A stretch of DNA of 54,878 nt from Polyangiaceae bacterium (GTDB lineage: Bacteria; Myxococcota_A; Polyangia; Polyangiales; Polyangiaceae). The notes below the pieces were generated by a model. That model had not been told where the DNA came from. It saw nothing but the letters and a program-made list of their open reading frames with translations, and did no database searches. This document shows, one piece after another, positions 8,396-16,319 of the stretch (its first letter is position 1; each line of letters begins with the position of its first letter). The stretch is from contig JAFGBI010000208.1 of assembly GCA_016933275.1 (NCBI GenBank), positions 1 through 54,878 of the forward strand, in the 5' to 3' direction. The position numbers and the translations under genes were made by a program.

Positions 8396-9919
8396 TCAGT
8401 TCTCCCACGGATCGACGATTTCGCCCACCCCAGGTCGGTTCGGCCGGCGTGGCGCAGCCGGCGCGCGCTCGGGACCGCTGGCGGATGCCATGGCCGAGGG
8501 CAACGAGCGCGACTCGACTGTCGCTCCTGGCCCGGTGGCTGCTGGACCTGTCACGGTTCCACCTGTCGCGCCTGGGCCCATCGTCTCCTCGGCAAGTCGG
8601 CCCACCCCCACCGGGGCGCTCTCTCCCGTGCTCGTTCGCCGGTCGCGTGCCTCCCGGTCCGTGTCCGGGTCAGTGAGCGGTTCCGGCGATGGTGGAGGCC
8701 GGACCTCCTCATCGGCGCCGACTCCGCGCCCCCGAAGCGTGAACATCGCGACGAGCGTCCCGGCGGCCACGAGGGCACCGACGATCGCGAAGGCCATCGC
8801 CCCGAACCGTGGCCCATCAAGGAGACGCCGCGGGCTCTGGACAGTCGGACCCCATGGCGGACGATCGGGTGAGCCTCGGCGCGAGAGCTCCGGGGTGGGG
8901 GCCCGAGCACGCTCGGTGGCGACCGGTGGGGAGAGCCGCTCGAGATCCATGGCAAGATCCGCCATCGTCGCGTAGCGGCCTTCGCGGTCTTTCTCCAGAC
9001 ACCTCAACGTGATCGCCTCGAGCTCGGCGAGCTCACCAAGCTCGGCGAGCGTGCTCGGACGCGGGGGCACCGAGAAGAGCAGCTGGGTGATGACGCCTCG
9101 GTAGGTGTCGGCGTCGAACGGAACCTCCCCTGCCAGCATCTGGTGGGTGAGGACCCCCAGCGCGTAGATGTCGACGCGATGATCCAAACCTCCCCCCGTG
9201 ACCTGCTCCGGACTAAGATAGTTGGGCGCACCGAAGACGACCTCTGCAGACTGTTGCTGGCTCGCACTGGCGATCCGAGATAATCCGAGATCGAGGATCT
9301 TGATCTCGTCGCGAGGACCCACCATGACATCGGCTGGCTTGAGCGCGTGGTGGGTGATCCCTTGCGCGTGAGCGGCTGCCAGGCCATTGGCGAGCTGCCT
9401 CGCGATCCGCAGGGCGCGGGACGGTGCCAGGCGCCTCTCGACGGAGAGCAGGCACGACAGCGAGACTCCAGCCACGTACTCCATGACGAAGTACGGCTCG
9501 CCGCTCGACAGGTTCCCGAAATCAGTGATCTGTACGACCGCGGGATGTGCCACCGCCGCGACAGCGCGCGCGACCCGGGTGAAGCGGTCGCTGAGCTCGC
9601 TCTCCTTCGCTAATTCAGCGCGGAGCGCCTTGAGCACCAACAGGCGACCGAGGACGGCGTGCCGCACGAGGAAGCATGTGCCCGTCGCGCCCTCGCCCAA
9701 CACCGACACGATCTCGTACCGGTCGTCGATGGTGGAGCCCACCAGCGCAAGCCGGTCCGGCAGGACCTTCCCCCGTGAGTCCTCGCTCAAACGGACGCCG
9801 TCGAAGGGGCAGAAGAACGTACCGCGGGAGAACGCCCGTCCGCATTGGGGACACTCGCGCAGCTCGGCCACGACCGCCGGCGGCGACCGTGAGCCGAATA
9901 GGATCAGGGTGTCGTCCAA
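8396..9919 (-). CDS. Ser/Thr kinase-like membrane protein, predicted pseudokinase
   Basis: A 507-residue protein. It opens with a small zinc-ribbon (C23-x2-C26 and Cys37 in CPQCGRAF/FFCPFDG). A Hanks-type kinase fold spans about 65-330, with glycine loop LGEGATG (74-80) and Lys97. The catalytic loop reads HHALKPAD at 190-197: the HRD aspartate is Ala192 and the metal-binding Asn is Asp197. DFG is DLG (210-212), and the C-lobe APE region is PNYLSPEQ. Loss of the catalytic base predicts a pseudokinase or very weak kinase. A transmembrane helix lies at about 373-395, followed by a Pro/Gly/Thr-rich outer tail. The receiver-DUF4388 gene lies 88 bases downstream on the same strand. Confidence 0.88.
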   Translation of the reverse strand: MDDTLILFGSRSPPAVVAELRECPQCGRAFSRGTFFCPFDGVRLSEDSRGKVLPDRLALVGSTIDDRYEIVSVLGEGATGTCFLVRHAVLGRLLVLKALRAELAKESELSDRFTRVARAVAAVAHPAVVQITDFGNLSSGEPYFVMEYVAGVSLSCLLSVERRLAPSRALRIARQLANGLAAAHAQGITHHALKPADVMVGPRDEIKILDLGLSRIASASQQQSAEVVFGAPNYLSPEQVTGGGLDHRVDIYALGVLTHQMLAGEVPFDADTYRGVITQLLFSVPPRPSTLAELGELAELEAITLRCLEKDREGRYATMADLAMDLERLSPPVATERARAPTPELSRRGSPDRPPWGPTVQSPRRLLDGPRFGAMAFAIVGALVAAGTLVAMFTLRGRGVGADEEVRPPPSPEPLTDPDTDREARDRRTSTGESAPVGVGRLAEETMGPGATGGTVTGPAATGPGATVESRSLPSAMASASGPERAPAAPRRPNRPGVGEIVDPWEN

Positions 9920-10124
9920 TCTCGCCGTTCCGCTGCCTTCGGGGCTCGATCGAGAAGCGAAGCGCGATCAAGGCACTGGGAATACTACGACGCCCCTCCA
10001 TGTCGTTCGTCGTCCTCAAGAACCAGCAGGAATCCCCTGGCCTCCTCGGCGATGCCGGGCTGCTGGGCCCGCTCTGCCCAGCTCATCCCGGCCCCGCCGG
10101 CCCACCTTCGGGGCCCCCGTCGAT

Positions 10125-11507
10125 TCAGCCGCGCCCTCCACCAGTCGGCGGTGTTCCCGGTGGTGTTCCCGCCGGTGGCTGCGCGGCGGAGCTCGACTGC
10201 GGCTGCCCGGCTTGCACCGGTCCGGGATAGCCCGGGTAACCCGGTGGCGGCTGGTAGCCAGGCGCGCCGGGCACGGGCGGCTGAGGAGCGGGCTGCCCAG
10301 GAGCGCCAGGGGGAGGAGAATAACCCGGATAGGCTGGTGGATAGCCTGGGTAGCCTTGTGGTGGCGCCGGTGGAGGATAGCCGGGCTGTCCCGGTTGCGG
10401 CGGGTAGCCGGGCGGCGGGTAGCCGGGCGGTGGGTAGCCCGGGGGTGGATAGCCCGGCGGCGGATATCCCGGCGGCGGATACCCAGGATACTGGGGCGGA
10501 TAGCCAGGATGGGGAGCGTGGGCACCGTACATCATCCCCGCTCCGAGTCCCATGCCCGCCGCCATACCCGCTCCCGCCAGGCCCGCCCCTGTACCCTCGC
10601 CGCCCTGGGCGAGGCCCTGGCCGAGCCCCATCGTGGCCTCCGCGGCCGCGTACTGCTGATAGCGCCCCATGTCCAACTGGTTCACGTAGCGCTGCCGATT
10701 GGCGAACTCTTGGTCGAGCTGGAACTGGCGCTGCGCTGCCTCGGCCTCGGCTTGCGAGATCGCGATCTTGGCCTTCCGGGCGTCGATCTTCGCCTGCACG
10801 ATCTGGTCCTGGTACTCGTCGATCCGGGCCTGATCCTCCTCCGAGAGGTTGATATTGAGCTTGGCGATCTCGAGCACCTGCACGCCGATCTTGGCAAGGT
10901 CGGGACAGTCCTGTACGACCGCCCGCGCCACCTCTGGGCCCGCGGTCCCGAGATCCATCATCGTGAGATCACCGGCCTTGATCAGGCGGGTCAGCGTGCT
11001 CTTGAGCCCCATCATCAACTGATCGCGCACCCACTGCATCGCACGCTCGGGGTCGGCCGCCCCCGTCTGACCAACGAACTCGAGGACGAACTTCACAGGG
11101 TCCGCCACCTTGTAGGAATAGGTGCCGAACGCCCGCGGGTTCACCCGAATGTCGAGCTCCGGATCGCGCATCGAGCCGATCGGGCCACCGAAGCCCTGGT
11201 TATACTGCGGGCGGGTGGTGACGAAATAGAGCTCGCTGATGAAGAGATTCCCACCCGTGAACTGGTCGACGAGCGAGCCGAGAAACGGGATATTCTGGGT
11301 CTGCAGCGTGTGACGCCCCGGCCCGAGCGCGCCCACGTATTTCCCGTCCTTGAAGAAGAGGCACACCTCGTCGGAGTCGACGGTCAGCTGACTCCAGAAG
11401 GGGAAGGTCTGGTCCTTGTGCTTGAAGACGACCTTGTCTTTGAAGGCATCGTCGCGCTGGATCATCATCCGCTGCACGCCGCCCTTGACGAAATCGACAA
11501 TTCCCAT
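10125..11507 (-). CDS. SPFH/band-7 domain protein with GYPPP-repeat tail
   Basis: A 460-residue protein of the SPFH family that resembles the virion-core/YdjI-like branch. Residues about 30-225 are the SPFH domain, with conserved segments such as DSDEVCLFFKDGKYVG and LGPGRHTL. Residues about 225-280 are an Ala/Glu/Gln-rich helix. After a Gly/Ala-rich stretch, residues about 315-430 are built of GYPPP-type repeats, as in annexin or rhodopsin-type tails that promote weak self-association. No membrane helix is seen. SPFH proteins scaffold membrane microdomains or oligomeric rings. The start has GAGGAG six bases upstream. The kinase-like gene follows on the same strand after about 205 bases in which no gene was seen. 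Confidence 0.88.
   Translation of the reverse strand: MGIVDFVKGGVQRMMIQRDDAFKDKVVFKHKDQTFPFWSQLTVDSDEVCLFFKDGKYVGALGPGRHTLQTQNIPFLGSLVDQFTGGNLFISELYFVTTRPQYNQGFGGPIGSMRDPELDIRVNPRAFGTYSYKVADPVKFVLEFVGQTGAADPERAMQWVRDQLMMGLKSTLTRLIKAGDLTMMDLGTAGPEVARAVVQDCPDLAKIGVQVLEIAKLNINLSEEDQARIDEYQDQIVQAKIDARKAKIAISQAEAEAAQRQFQLDQEFANRQRYVNQLDMGRYQQYAAAEATMGLGQGLAQGGEGTGAGLAGAGMAAGMGLGAGMMYGAHAPHPGYPPQYPGYPPPGYPPPGYPPPGYPPPGYPPPGYPPQPGQPGYPPPAPPQGYPGYPPAYPGYSPPPGAPGQPAPQPPVPGAPGYQPPPGYPGYPGPVQAGQPQSSSAAQPPAGTPPGTPPTGGGRG
10400..10505 (-). repeat. In-gene tandem repeats encoding GYPPP units
   Basis: Roughly 15-base units of the type CCGGGCGGCGGGTAG on the plus strand, with synonymous drift between units. 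They encode the reiterated Pro-Gly-Tyr-Pro-Pro of the SPFH protein tail. Copy number could vary by slippage. Confidence 0.7.
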
Positions 11508-11806
11508 GTTGCTCCTCGGCCGCCTCCACGAGTGGATTCAGTACCGAGCTTAGACATTCGGACAGGCGCCGGCAACCGGCCCGCCCGAGGCGGCGTTCCA
11601 CCGCCCGATCGCCCCAACGGGACACCCGAGGAGGCCGGGGCGCCACCCGCTGGCCCGGAGTGGTGCGAAGCCGGGTGGGAGAGGTGGCAAACGGGCCCCC
11701 GGACGGGGTGCGTCGAACCGACCAGCGAGGGCATCCCCCGCCCACATGCCGATGTCTGCTAAGATCCTCGGTTGAGCTGCCCCCCCTTGGGCCAGCGAGC
11801 CGAGCG
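11508..11806. other. Divergent intergenic region
   Basis: This lies between the SPFH gene and the rightward conserved hypothetical gene. No gene, strong palindrome or repeat was recognised. It presumably contains both promoters. Confidence 0.4.
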
Positions 11807-12934
11807 ATGCCCCTCCCCATCCAGACCGACACCCTCCCGGTACCGGCACAGCGCGTGCTCTCCGGACAGGCCCCGCCCGCGGCGACGATGATGGCGGCGC
11901 GCGGGGTCATGCCCGGCCACAAACCTCACGAGATCGTCACCGTGGTCGCCTGCCTCACGACCGCGGACGACCCCGAGGTGGCCGCGACGGCGCGAAAGAC
12001 GATGGGTGCGCTGCCCGCGCCGATGCTGAACGGCGCCCTCGCCGTCGATCTCGACCCCGGGGTCGCCGATCGCCTGGCGACCGCCTACCTCACGAACCAC
12101 GACGTGATGGCGCGGCTGCTTCGCCTGCCGAGGCTCCACGACGACACGCTCCTCATGATGGCCGAGGGTGCCGACGAGAAGCTAGGTGAGCTCATCGCCA
12201 CCAACGAGCAGCGAATGCTGGCGACGCCCGCGGTGATCGAGAAGCTTTACCTCAACAAGCGGGTCCGCATGTCGACCTCCGATCGCTTGATCGAGCTCGC
12301 GGTCCGCAACGGCATCAAGCTCGGCTTCGAGGCCTTCGCCGAGGCGGCCGAAGCGATCCAGACCGAGCTCATCCCCGAAGCCACCGAAGAGCCGACGTAC
12401 GACGACGTCCTGTTCCAAGAGAGCGTCGCGCTCGGCGAAGAGACCTCCGCGCGGCTCGGCGACGATGACACCCACGAACGGGACGAAGGTGGGGAGGAGA
12501 AGATCAAGGATCTTACCCGACCACTCTGGGCGATCGTCGACAAGCTGACGGTCACGCAGAAGATCCGCCTGGCAACCCTTGGCAAATCCGCCGAGCGCCT
12601 CTTCCTCGTGCGCGACAAGAACCGCCTGGTGGCCGAGTCCGCGGCGAAGAGCCCCCTGCTCACGGACAACGACGCAGCCCGGATCGCGATGAGCCGCGCG
12701 GTGAGCGAGGGTGTGCTGAGAGTCATCGCGCAGCGGAAGGAGTTCCGGCGAAGCTACCCCGTCCAACTCGCGCTCGTGCAGAACCCCCGCACGCCGTTCA
12801 CCTTCGCCAGCCACATCGTCCCCATGCTCCGCGACAACGACGTCCGCGCCCTCGCCAGGAGCAAGCACGTTCCGAATGCCGTGCAGATCGCGGCCAGACG
12901 ACAACTCTCCCGTAAGGCGGCGGGGAAGGGCTGA
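11807..12934 (+). CDS. Conserved hypothetical helical protein (HEAT-like)
   Basis: A 375-residue protein that I do not recognise as a named family. It is almost entirely alpha-helical by composition, with recurring segments of HEAT/DUF2336-like character (for example VADRLATAYLTNHDVMARLL and KIRLATLGKSAERLFLVRDK). An acidic break lies around residues 220-240. No signal peptide or membrane segment is seen. Start ATG11807 is chosen because upstream codons are poorly coding. It is convergent with nikR, with repeat elements filling the gap. Confidence 0.75.
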   Translation: MPLPIQTDTLPVPAQRVLSGQAPPAATMMAARGVMPGHKPHEIVTVVACLTTADDPEVAATARKTMGALPAPMLNGALAVDLDPGVADRLATAYLTNHDVMARLLRLPRLHDDTLLMMAEGADEKLGELIATNEQRMLATPAVIEKLYLNKRVRMSTSDRLIELAVRNGIKLGFEAFAEAAEAIQTELIPEATEEPTYDDVLFQESVALGEETSARLGDDDTHERDEGGEEKIKDLTRPLWAIVDKLTVTQKIRLATLGKSAERLFLVRDKNRLVAESAAKSPLLTDNDAARIAMSRAVSEGVLRVIAQRKEFRRSYPVQLALVQNPRTPFTFASHIVPMLRDNDVRALARSKHVPNAVQIAARRQLSRKAAGKG

Positions 12935-12956
12935 CGCAGCCGCCCCCGGCTCTGGC

Positions 12957-13000
12957 AGAGCAATCGGGTCGACTGCGACGAAGACCAACGACCTGGGGAC
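12957..13000 (+). repeat. Degenerate copy of the left module of the dispersed element
   Basis: The stretch CAGAGCAATCGGGTCGACTG followed by CGACGAAGACCAACGACCT aligns with the left module of the element at 13073 (CTAGAGCAGCAATCAGGTTG...). Several changes and a short deletion have damaged the hairpin. It is probably an older, decayed copy. Confidence 0.5.
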
Positions 13001-13026
13001 CCGACTCGGGTGCCCCAGCAGGCGTC

Positions 13027-13054
13027 GGACCCCGGTCGGCGGACCCCGGTCGGC
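13027..13054 (+). repeat. 14-bp perfect tandem duplication
   Basis: Two adjacent copies of GGACCCCGGTCGGC between the decayed and intact element copies. Likely replication slippage. Confidence 0.8.
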
Positions 13055-13072
13055 GGAGCCGATCGGGCAAGC

Positions 13073-13232
13073 CTAGAGCAGCAATCAGGTTGATTGCTGC
13101 GTCAGATCAATGACCTAGACCACTGAACCGGCAGCAGCCCTCACCAGAGGCAGCGCTGGAAACGCGTCCTCGCCTCGCAGGGACGCGTTTTCAGCGTTGC
13201 CGTTGCTGTTGGCAACCTGATCGGCGCTCTAG
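13073..13232 (+). repeat. Dispersed two-hairpin CTAG element, full-length type copy (160 bp)
   Basis: Bounded by CTAG at both ends. Module A at 13078-13100 is a perfect 10-bp hairpin (GCAGCAATCA / TGATTGCTGC, loop GGT). An internal CTAG near 13117 precedes a GAACCGG segment. Module B is a 19-position hairpin with GGAAACGCGTCC and GGACGCGTTTTC inner arms and a CCTCGCC-type loop. The tail GTTGGCAACCTGATCGG leads to the last CTAG, which overlaps the nikR stop codon. Related copies lie at 1, 20705, 25861, 32584, 38302 and 41302. There is no coding capacity, so it is a non-autonomous mobile or structured repeat. Confidence 0.85.
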
Positions 13233-13636
13233 CCGGGCAGCGACGCGGCGACCACGTTCCCCGACACCACGCCCTTGGTGCCTATCAGCCGGTCTGCCAG
13301 GGCCTTCAAGGTCCGCGCCGGACCCTTGGCCGCGATGACCTCGAGGCAGTGATGGTGGTCGAGGTGAACGTGAAGGGCGGAGATGATGTACTCGCCGTGA
13401 GCGTGCTGCACCGCGGTGAGATGCTCGGTCAGCTCGTGAACGTGGTGGTCGTAGACCAGGGTGATGGTCGCCACTGCCTGCCCGCCCCGGTGCCAGGTGT
13501 CTTGATCGAGCTCGCGGCGCACGAGATCCCGCAACGCCTCCGAGCGGTTCTCGAACCCGCGGCGGGAGACCAGCTCGTCGAAGCGGACGAGGAGCGACCG
13601 CTCCATCGCGACGCCGAAGCGGACGAGGTCGGGCAT
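13229..13636 (-). CDS. nikR: Nickel-responsive regulator NikR
   Basis: A 135-residue protein, the normal NikR length. The N-terminal ribbon-helix-helix (about 3-45) binds operator DNA, and the C-terminal ACT-like domain binds nickel. The square-planar ligands are all present: His78, His89, His91 and Cys97, matching E. coli His76/His87/His89/Cys95 with an offset of two. It starts 4 bases after the SPOR-gene stop, so it is likely co-transcribed. No nickel transporter, urease or hydrogenase gene is in the window, so its targets must be elsewhere. The TAG stop lies in the terminal CTAG of a repeat element. Confidence 0.92.
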   Translation of the reverse strand: MPDLVRFGVAMERSLLVRFDELVSRRGFENRSEALRDLVRRELDQDTWHRGGQAVATITLVYDHHVHELTEHLTAVQHAHGEYIISALHVHLDHHHCLEVIAAKGPARTLKALADRLIGTKGVVSGNVVAASLPG

Positions 13637-13640
13637 CCCC

Positions 13641-14483
13641 TCAATCTCCCCCTCCGACGCTGAGTCGCTCGCGCGAAGCGAGCTTCGCGGCGCGCGCCTC
13701 CTCGGCGCGCTTGACCTGGCTGGGATCGACGACGAAGGGCGACATCCGTTCGGTGCGCTCGAATTTCGCCCGATACTGGTTCGCCGCATACTTGCTGTCG
13801 AACGGACCGATGCGCACGCGGTGCCAGAGCCCCCGTCCCGGCACGTAGGCCGCTTGCCGGAACGCGCTGTGCCCGCGACGACGGAGCTCCTCCACGAATC
13901 GGTCGGCGTCAACCTGGTCCTTGAAGCTGGCCACCTGGATCTGGAATCCCGAGTCGCTGCCGGCTGGCGCGAGATCCCCCTCGGCAGCGGCCGAGGTGAC
14001 CTTGGCAGACATGGCCGTCAGGCGATCCTTGGGCTCGGTGGTGATCGGGGTGGCCTGGAGGAGCGAACCAGCGGGCAGCGGGACCACCGGGAGTTCGTCG
14101 GTGGCGGGCGGAGGCGTGAGGGCGATCGCGGAAGCGCTCGGCACCTGCCCCAACAGGCGGCCCTCCGCGTCCTTGACCGCGGCGAGCGCGGTGGTGGGCG
14201 TCGTACCGTCACTCAGCAATTTCGGGAAGGTGACGTCCCGGGCATCGAGGTGATCCGGTGACACCCGGTCGCGCTTCGCTTCCCCGGCCGACGCGACCAG
14301 GGCGGCGAGCGGATCAGCGGTGTTGACGGCGGGCGGCCCCGAGCGCTTCGCCATGGTCACCGCCGCGATGACCAGCGCAGTACCACCCAGCGCGGCGAGG
14401 ACCAGGGCGGCAAGCCGGCCCCCCCCGGCGCGCGGATCGAGCTCCTGAATCTGCTCCAAATTGCGAACGTTCACCGTCTCCAT
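13641..14483 (-). CDS. SPOR-domain membrane protein
   Basis: A 280-residue protein with a short cytoplasmic N-terminus, one transmembrane helix (about residues 25-45, LAALVLAALGGTALVIAAVT), a low-complexity linker, and a SPOR domain at about 178-255 (FQIQVASFKDQVDADRFVEE, then GLWHRVRIGPF). SPOR domains bind denuded septal peptidoglycan, so a role in division or cell-wall remodelling is likely. The start is set by GGAGGAG just upstream of ATG14483. It sits between argS and nikR on the same strand with gaps of 20 and 4 bases. Confidence 0.88.
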   Translation of the reverse strand: METVNVRNLEQIQELDPRAGGGRLAALVLAALGGTALVIAAVTMAKRSGPPAVNTADPLAALVASAGEAKRDRVSPDHLDARDVTFPKLLSDGTTPTTALAAVKDAEGRLLGQVPSASAIALTPPPATDELPVVPLPAGSLLQATPITTEPKDRLTAMSAKVTSAAAEGDLAPAGSDSGFQIQVASFKDQVDADRFVEELRRRGHSAFRQAAYVPGRGLWHRVRIGPFDSKYAANQYRAKFERTERMSPFVVDPSQVKRAEEARAAKLASRERLSVGGGD

Positions 14484-14503
14484 CGCGCTCCTCCGTGCCG
14501 GAC

Positions 14504-16303
14504 TCACCCGTCGGCGTCACCGAGCTCCCCGTCGTCTTCGGCCGTGGGCCGCACCATACGCTCAGGTGCGTCCAGACCCAGGATGGCGAGCCCACTCGAG
14601 TACACCGTGCGGATCGCGTCCACCCACAGCAGCCGTCCCCGCGTACGATCCCAGTTCCACTGCTCCGCCTTGCCCGCAACGAGATCGCTGTCTCCCGGCA
14701 GGATCGTGTCGCGGTCCTTCTTGGTCTGCGAGTAGTAGCTCTGGAAGCTCTGCGCGAGACCGTTGAGGTAGAACACGAGCTTGTGTGGGTCGCGGCCCAC
14801 GGCCGCATCCTCGAGGACCGCCGGGTACCGGCCCAGGTCGGCGATGATGGAAAGCTCCAGCGGATGCGTCACGTACCGCGCTAGCGCGTCGGTGTAGCGC
14901 GGGGTCTGGATCCCGAAGCGCTCGGCGGCGCGGCGCTGGATCGACGCGAGGCGTGCGTGTCCGTACTGGATGTAAAAGACAGGGTTCTCTGCCTCCTGCC
15001 TCTTCGCTAGGTCGAGGTCGAGGACAATCGAGGTATCCGCGCGCCGCGAGAGGTAGAAGACCCGCAGGGCGTCCCGGCCTGCATGGGGATTGCCGACCGC
15101 CTCGTCGATCTCCTCGACCACTTCTTGGAGGGTGATGAGGTTGCCGAGACGCTTGCCCATGCGGACCTCGCGGCCGTCTCGCACCAGCTTCACGAGCTGA
15201 AAGAGCACCACCTCGAAGGCGTTCGCGTCGCCGCCGAACGACTCGATCGCGCTCCGGAGACGGGCCACGTACCCGTGGTGGTCTGCGCCCCAGAGGTTGA
15301 GCAGACGTTCGAAGCCGCGTCCGAGCTTGTCCTCGTGGTAGGCGATGTCGCTCGCGAAGTACGTGTAGTCGCCGTTGCTCTTCTTGACGACCCGGTCCTT
15401 GTCGTCCTCGTCGCCGGTGACGAAGTACACGGCGCCGTCCTCGGCCGTGCGCAAGCGATCACGCGCAGCGAGATCCCGAAGGGCACGGTCGACGCGACCC
15501 CACCGGTGAAGGGCCTCTTCGCTGGACCAGACGTCGAATTCGATCCCCACTGCGCGGAGCATCGGGCGGATCCCTAGGAGGTCGGAGCCGTCGATACCCT
15601 CGAGCATCAGCAGCACGCACTGTCGTCGCCGCTCCTCGTCGCGATTGGGTTCGAGCAGGTCGGGGCGATGCGCACGGAACCAGGCCCCGAGTTCCTCCAC
15701 GTAGCCTCCGCCGTAGCCTCCCTCGGGCGGCTCGCGGCCCGCCGCGATCGCCAGCACGCTGTCGGCGAGCAGCCGGACCTGGTTGCCGAAGTCGTTGATG
15801 TAGTACTCGCGAGTGACGCGGTGACCGGTTGCCTCCAGGAGGCGCGCGACCACATCGCCGAGGATGGCCCCACGCCCGTGGCTGACGAGCAGCGGTCCGG
15901 TAGGATTGGCGCTGACGAACTCGACGTTGATGCGCGACTTGGTCGCCGCGGGAGCCCGCCCATAGCCGCGTCCGGCGGCGAGGATCTCGGACAACACGTG
16001 GAAGAACGCGGCTCGGTCGAGCGCGACGTTGACGAAACCCGGACCCGCCACCTCCGCGCTCTGCACCCACGGGTCCTCGGCAAGGCACCGAGCGATCGAG
16101 GTGGCGAGCTCACGGGGCGACTGGCCCGTCGCTCTGGCCAGCACCAGGGCCGCGTTGGTCGCCAGGTCGCCCGTACCCCCTCGCCGAGGGGGCTCCACGC
16201 TGAACCGCGAGGAACGCAGGGCATCGGCCGTGAGCCGCCCCTCGGCCGTGAGCGCGTCGAGCACGTTGCCCAGTCGATCGCGCAGGATTTCCTCGAGACC
16301 CAT
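14504..16303 (-). CDS. argS: Arginyl-tRNA synthetase
   Basis: A 599-residue class I synthetase that charges tRNA-Arg. It has the N-terminal Add-1 domain, the catalytic segment FVSANPTGP followed by LLVSHGRGA, the KMSK-region equivalent VRMGKRLGNLITL, and a C-terminal DALR anticodon-binding domain. The HIGH motif is usually HVGH here; this protein has LVSH, keeping only the second His. Start ATG16303 has an AAAGGAAA ribosome site. pabB ends 16 bases upstream, so transcription is probably shared. Function is confident because no other part of the protein looks degraded. Confidence 0.93.
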   Translation of the reverse strand: MGLEEILRDRLGNVLDALTAEGRLTADALRSSRFSVEPPRRGGTGDLATNAALVLARATGQSPRELATSIARCLAEDPWVQSAEVAGPGFVNVALDRAAFFHVLSEILAAGRGYGRAPAATKSRINVEFVSANPTGPLLVSHGRGAILGDVVARLLEATGHRVTREYYINDFGNQVRLLADSVLAIAAGREPPEGGYGGGYVEELGAWFRAHRPDLLEPNRDEERRRQCVLLMLEGIDGSDLLGIRPMLRAVGIEFDVWSSEEALHRWGRVDRALRDLAARDRLRTAEDGAVYFVTGDEDDKDRVVKKSNGDYTYFASDIAYHEDKLGRGFERLLNLWGADHHGYVARLRSAIESFGGDANAFEVVLFQLVKLVRDGREVRMGKRLGNLITLQEVVEEIDEAVGNPHAGRDALRVFYLSRRADTSIVLDLDLAKRQEAENPVFYIQYGHARLASIQRRAAERFGIQTPRYTDALARYVTHPLELSIIADLGRYPAVLEDAAVGRDPHKLVFYLNGLAQSFQSYYSQTKKDRDTILPGDSDLVAGKAEQWNWDRTRGRLLWVDAIRTVYSSGLAILGLDAPERMVRPTAEDDGELGDADG

Positions 16304-16319
16304 GGATGGTTTCCTTTCG

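Noticed and set aside
9387..11762. A 791-codon open frame on the plus strand opposite the kinase-like and SPFH genes
   Set aside because: It is antisense to two well-supported genes, is Arg/Pro/Leu-rich without any domain, and stays open only because of high third-position GC on the other strand.
13073..13232. Dispersed repeats as a CRISPR array
   Set aside because: Copies are kilobases apart and carry internal hairpins; there are no regularly spaced short repeats or cas genes.
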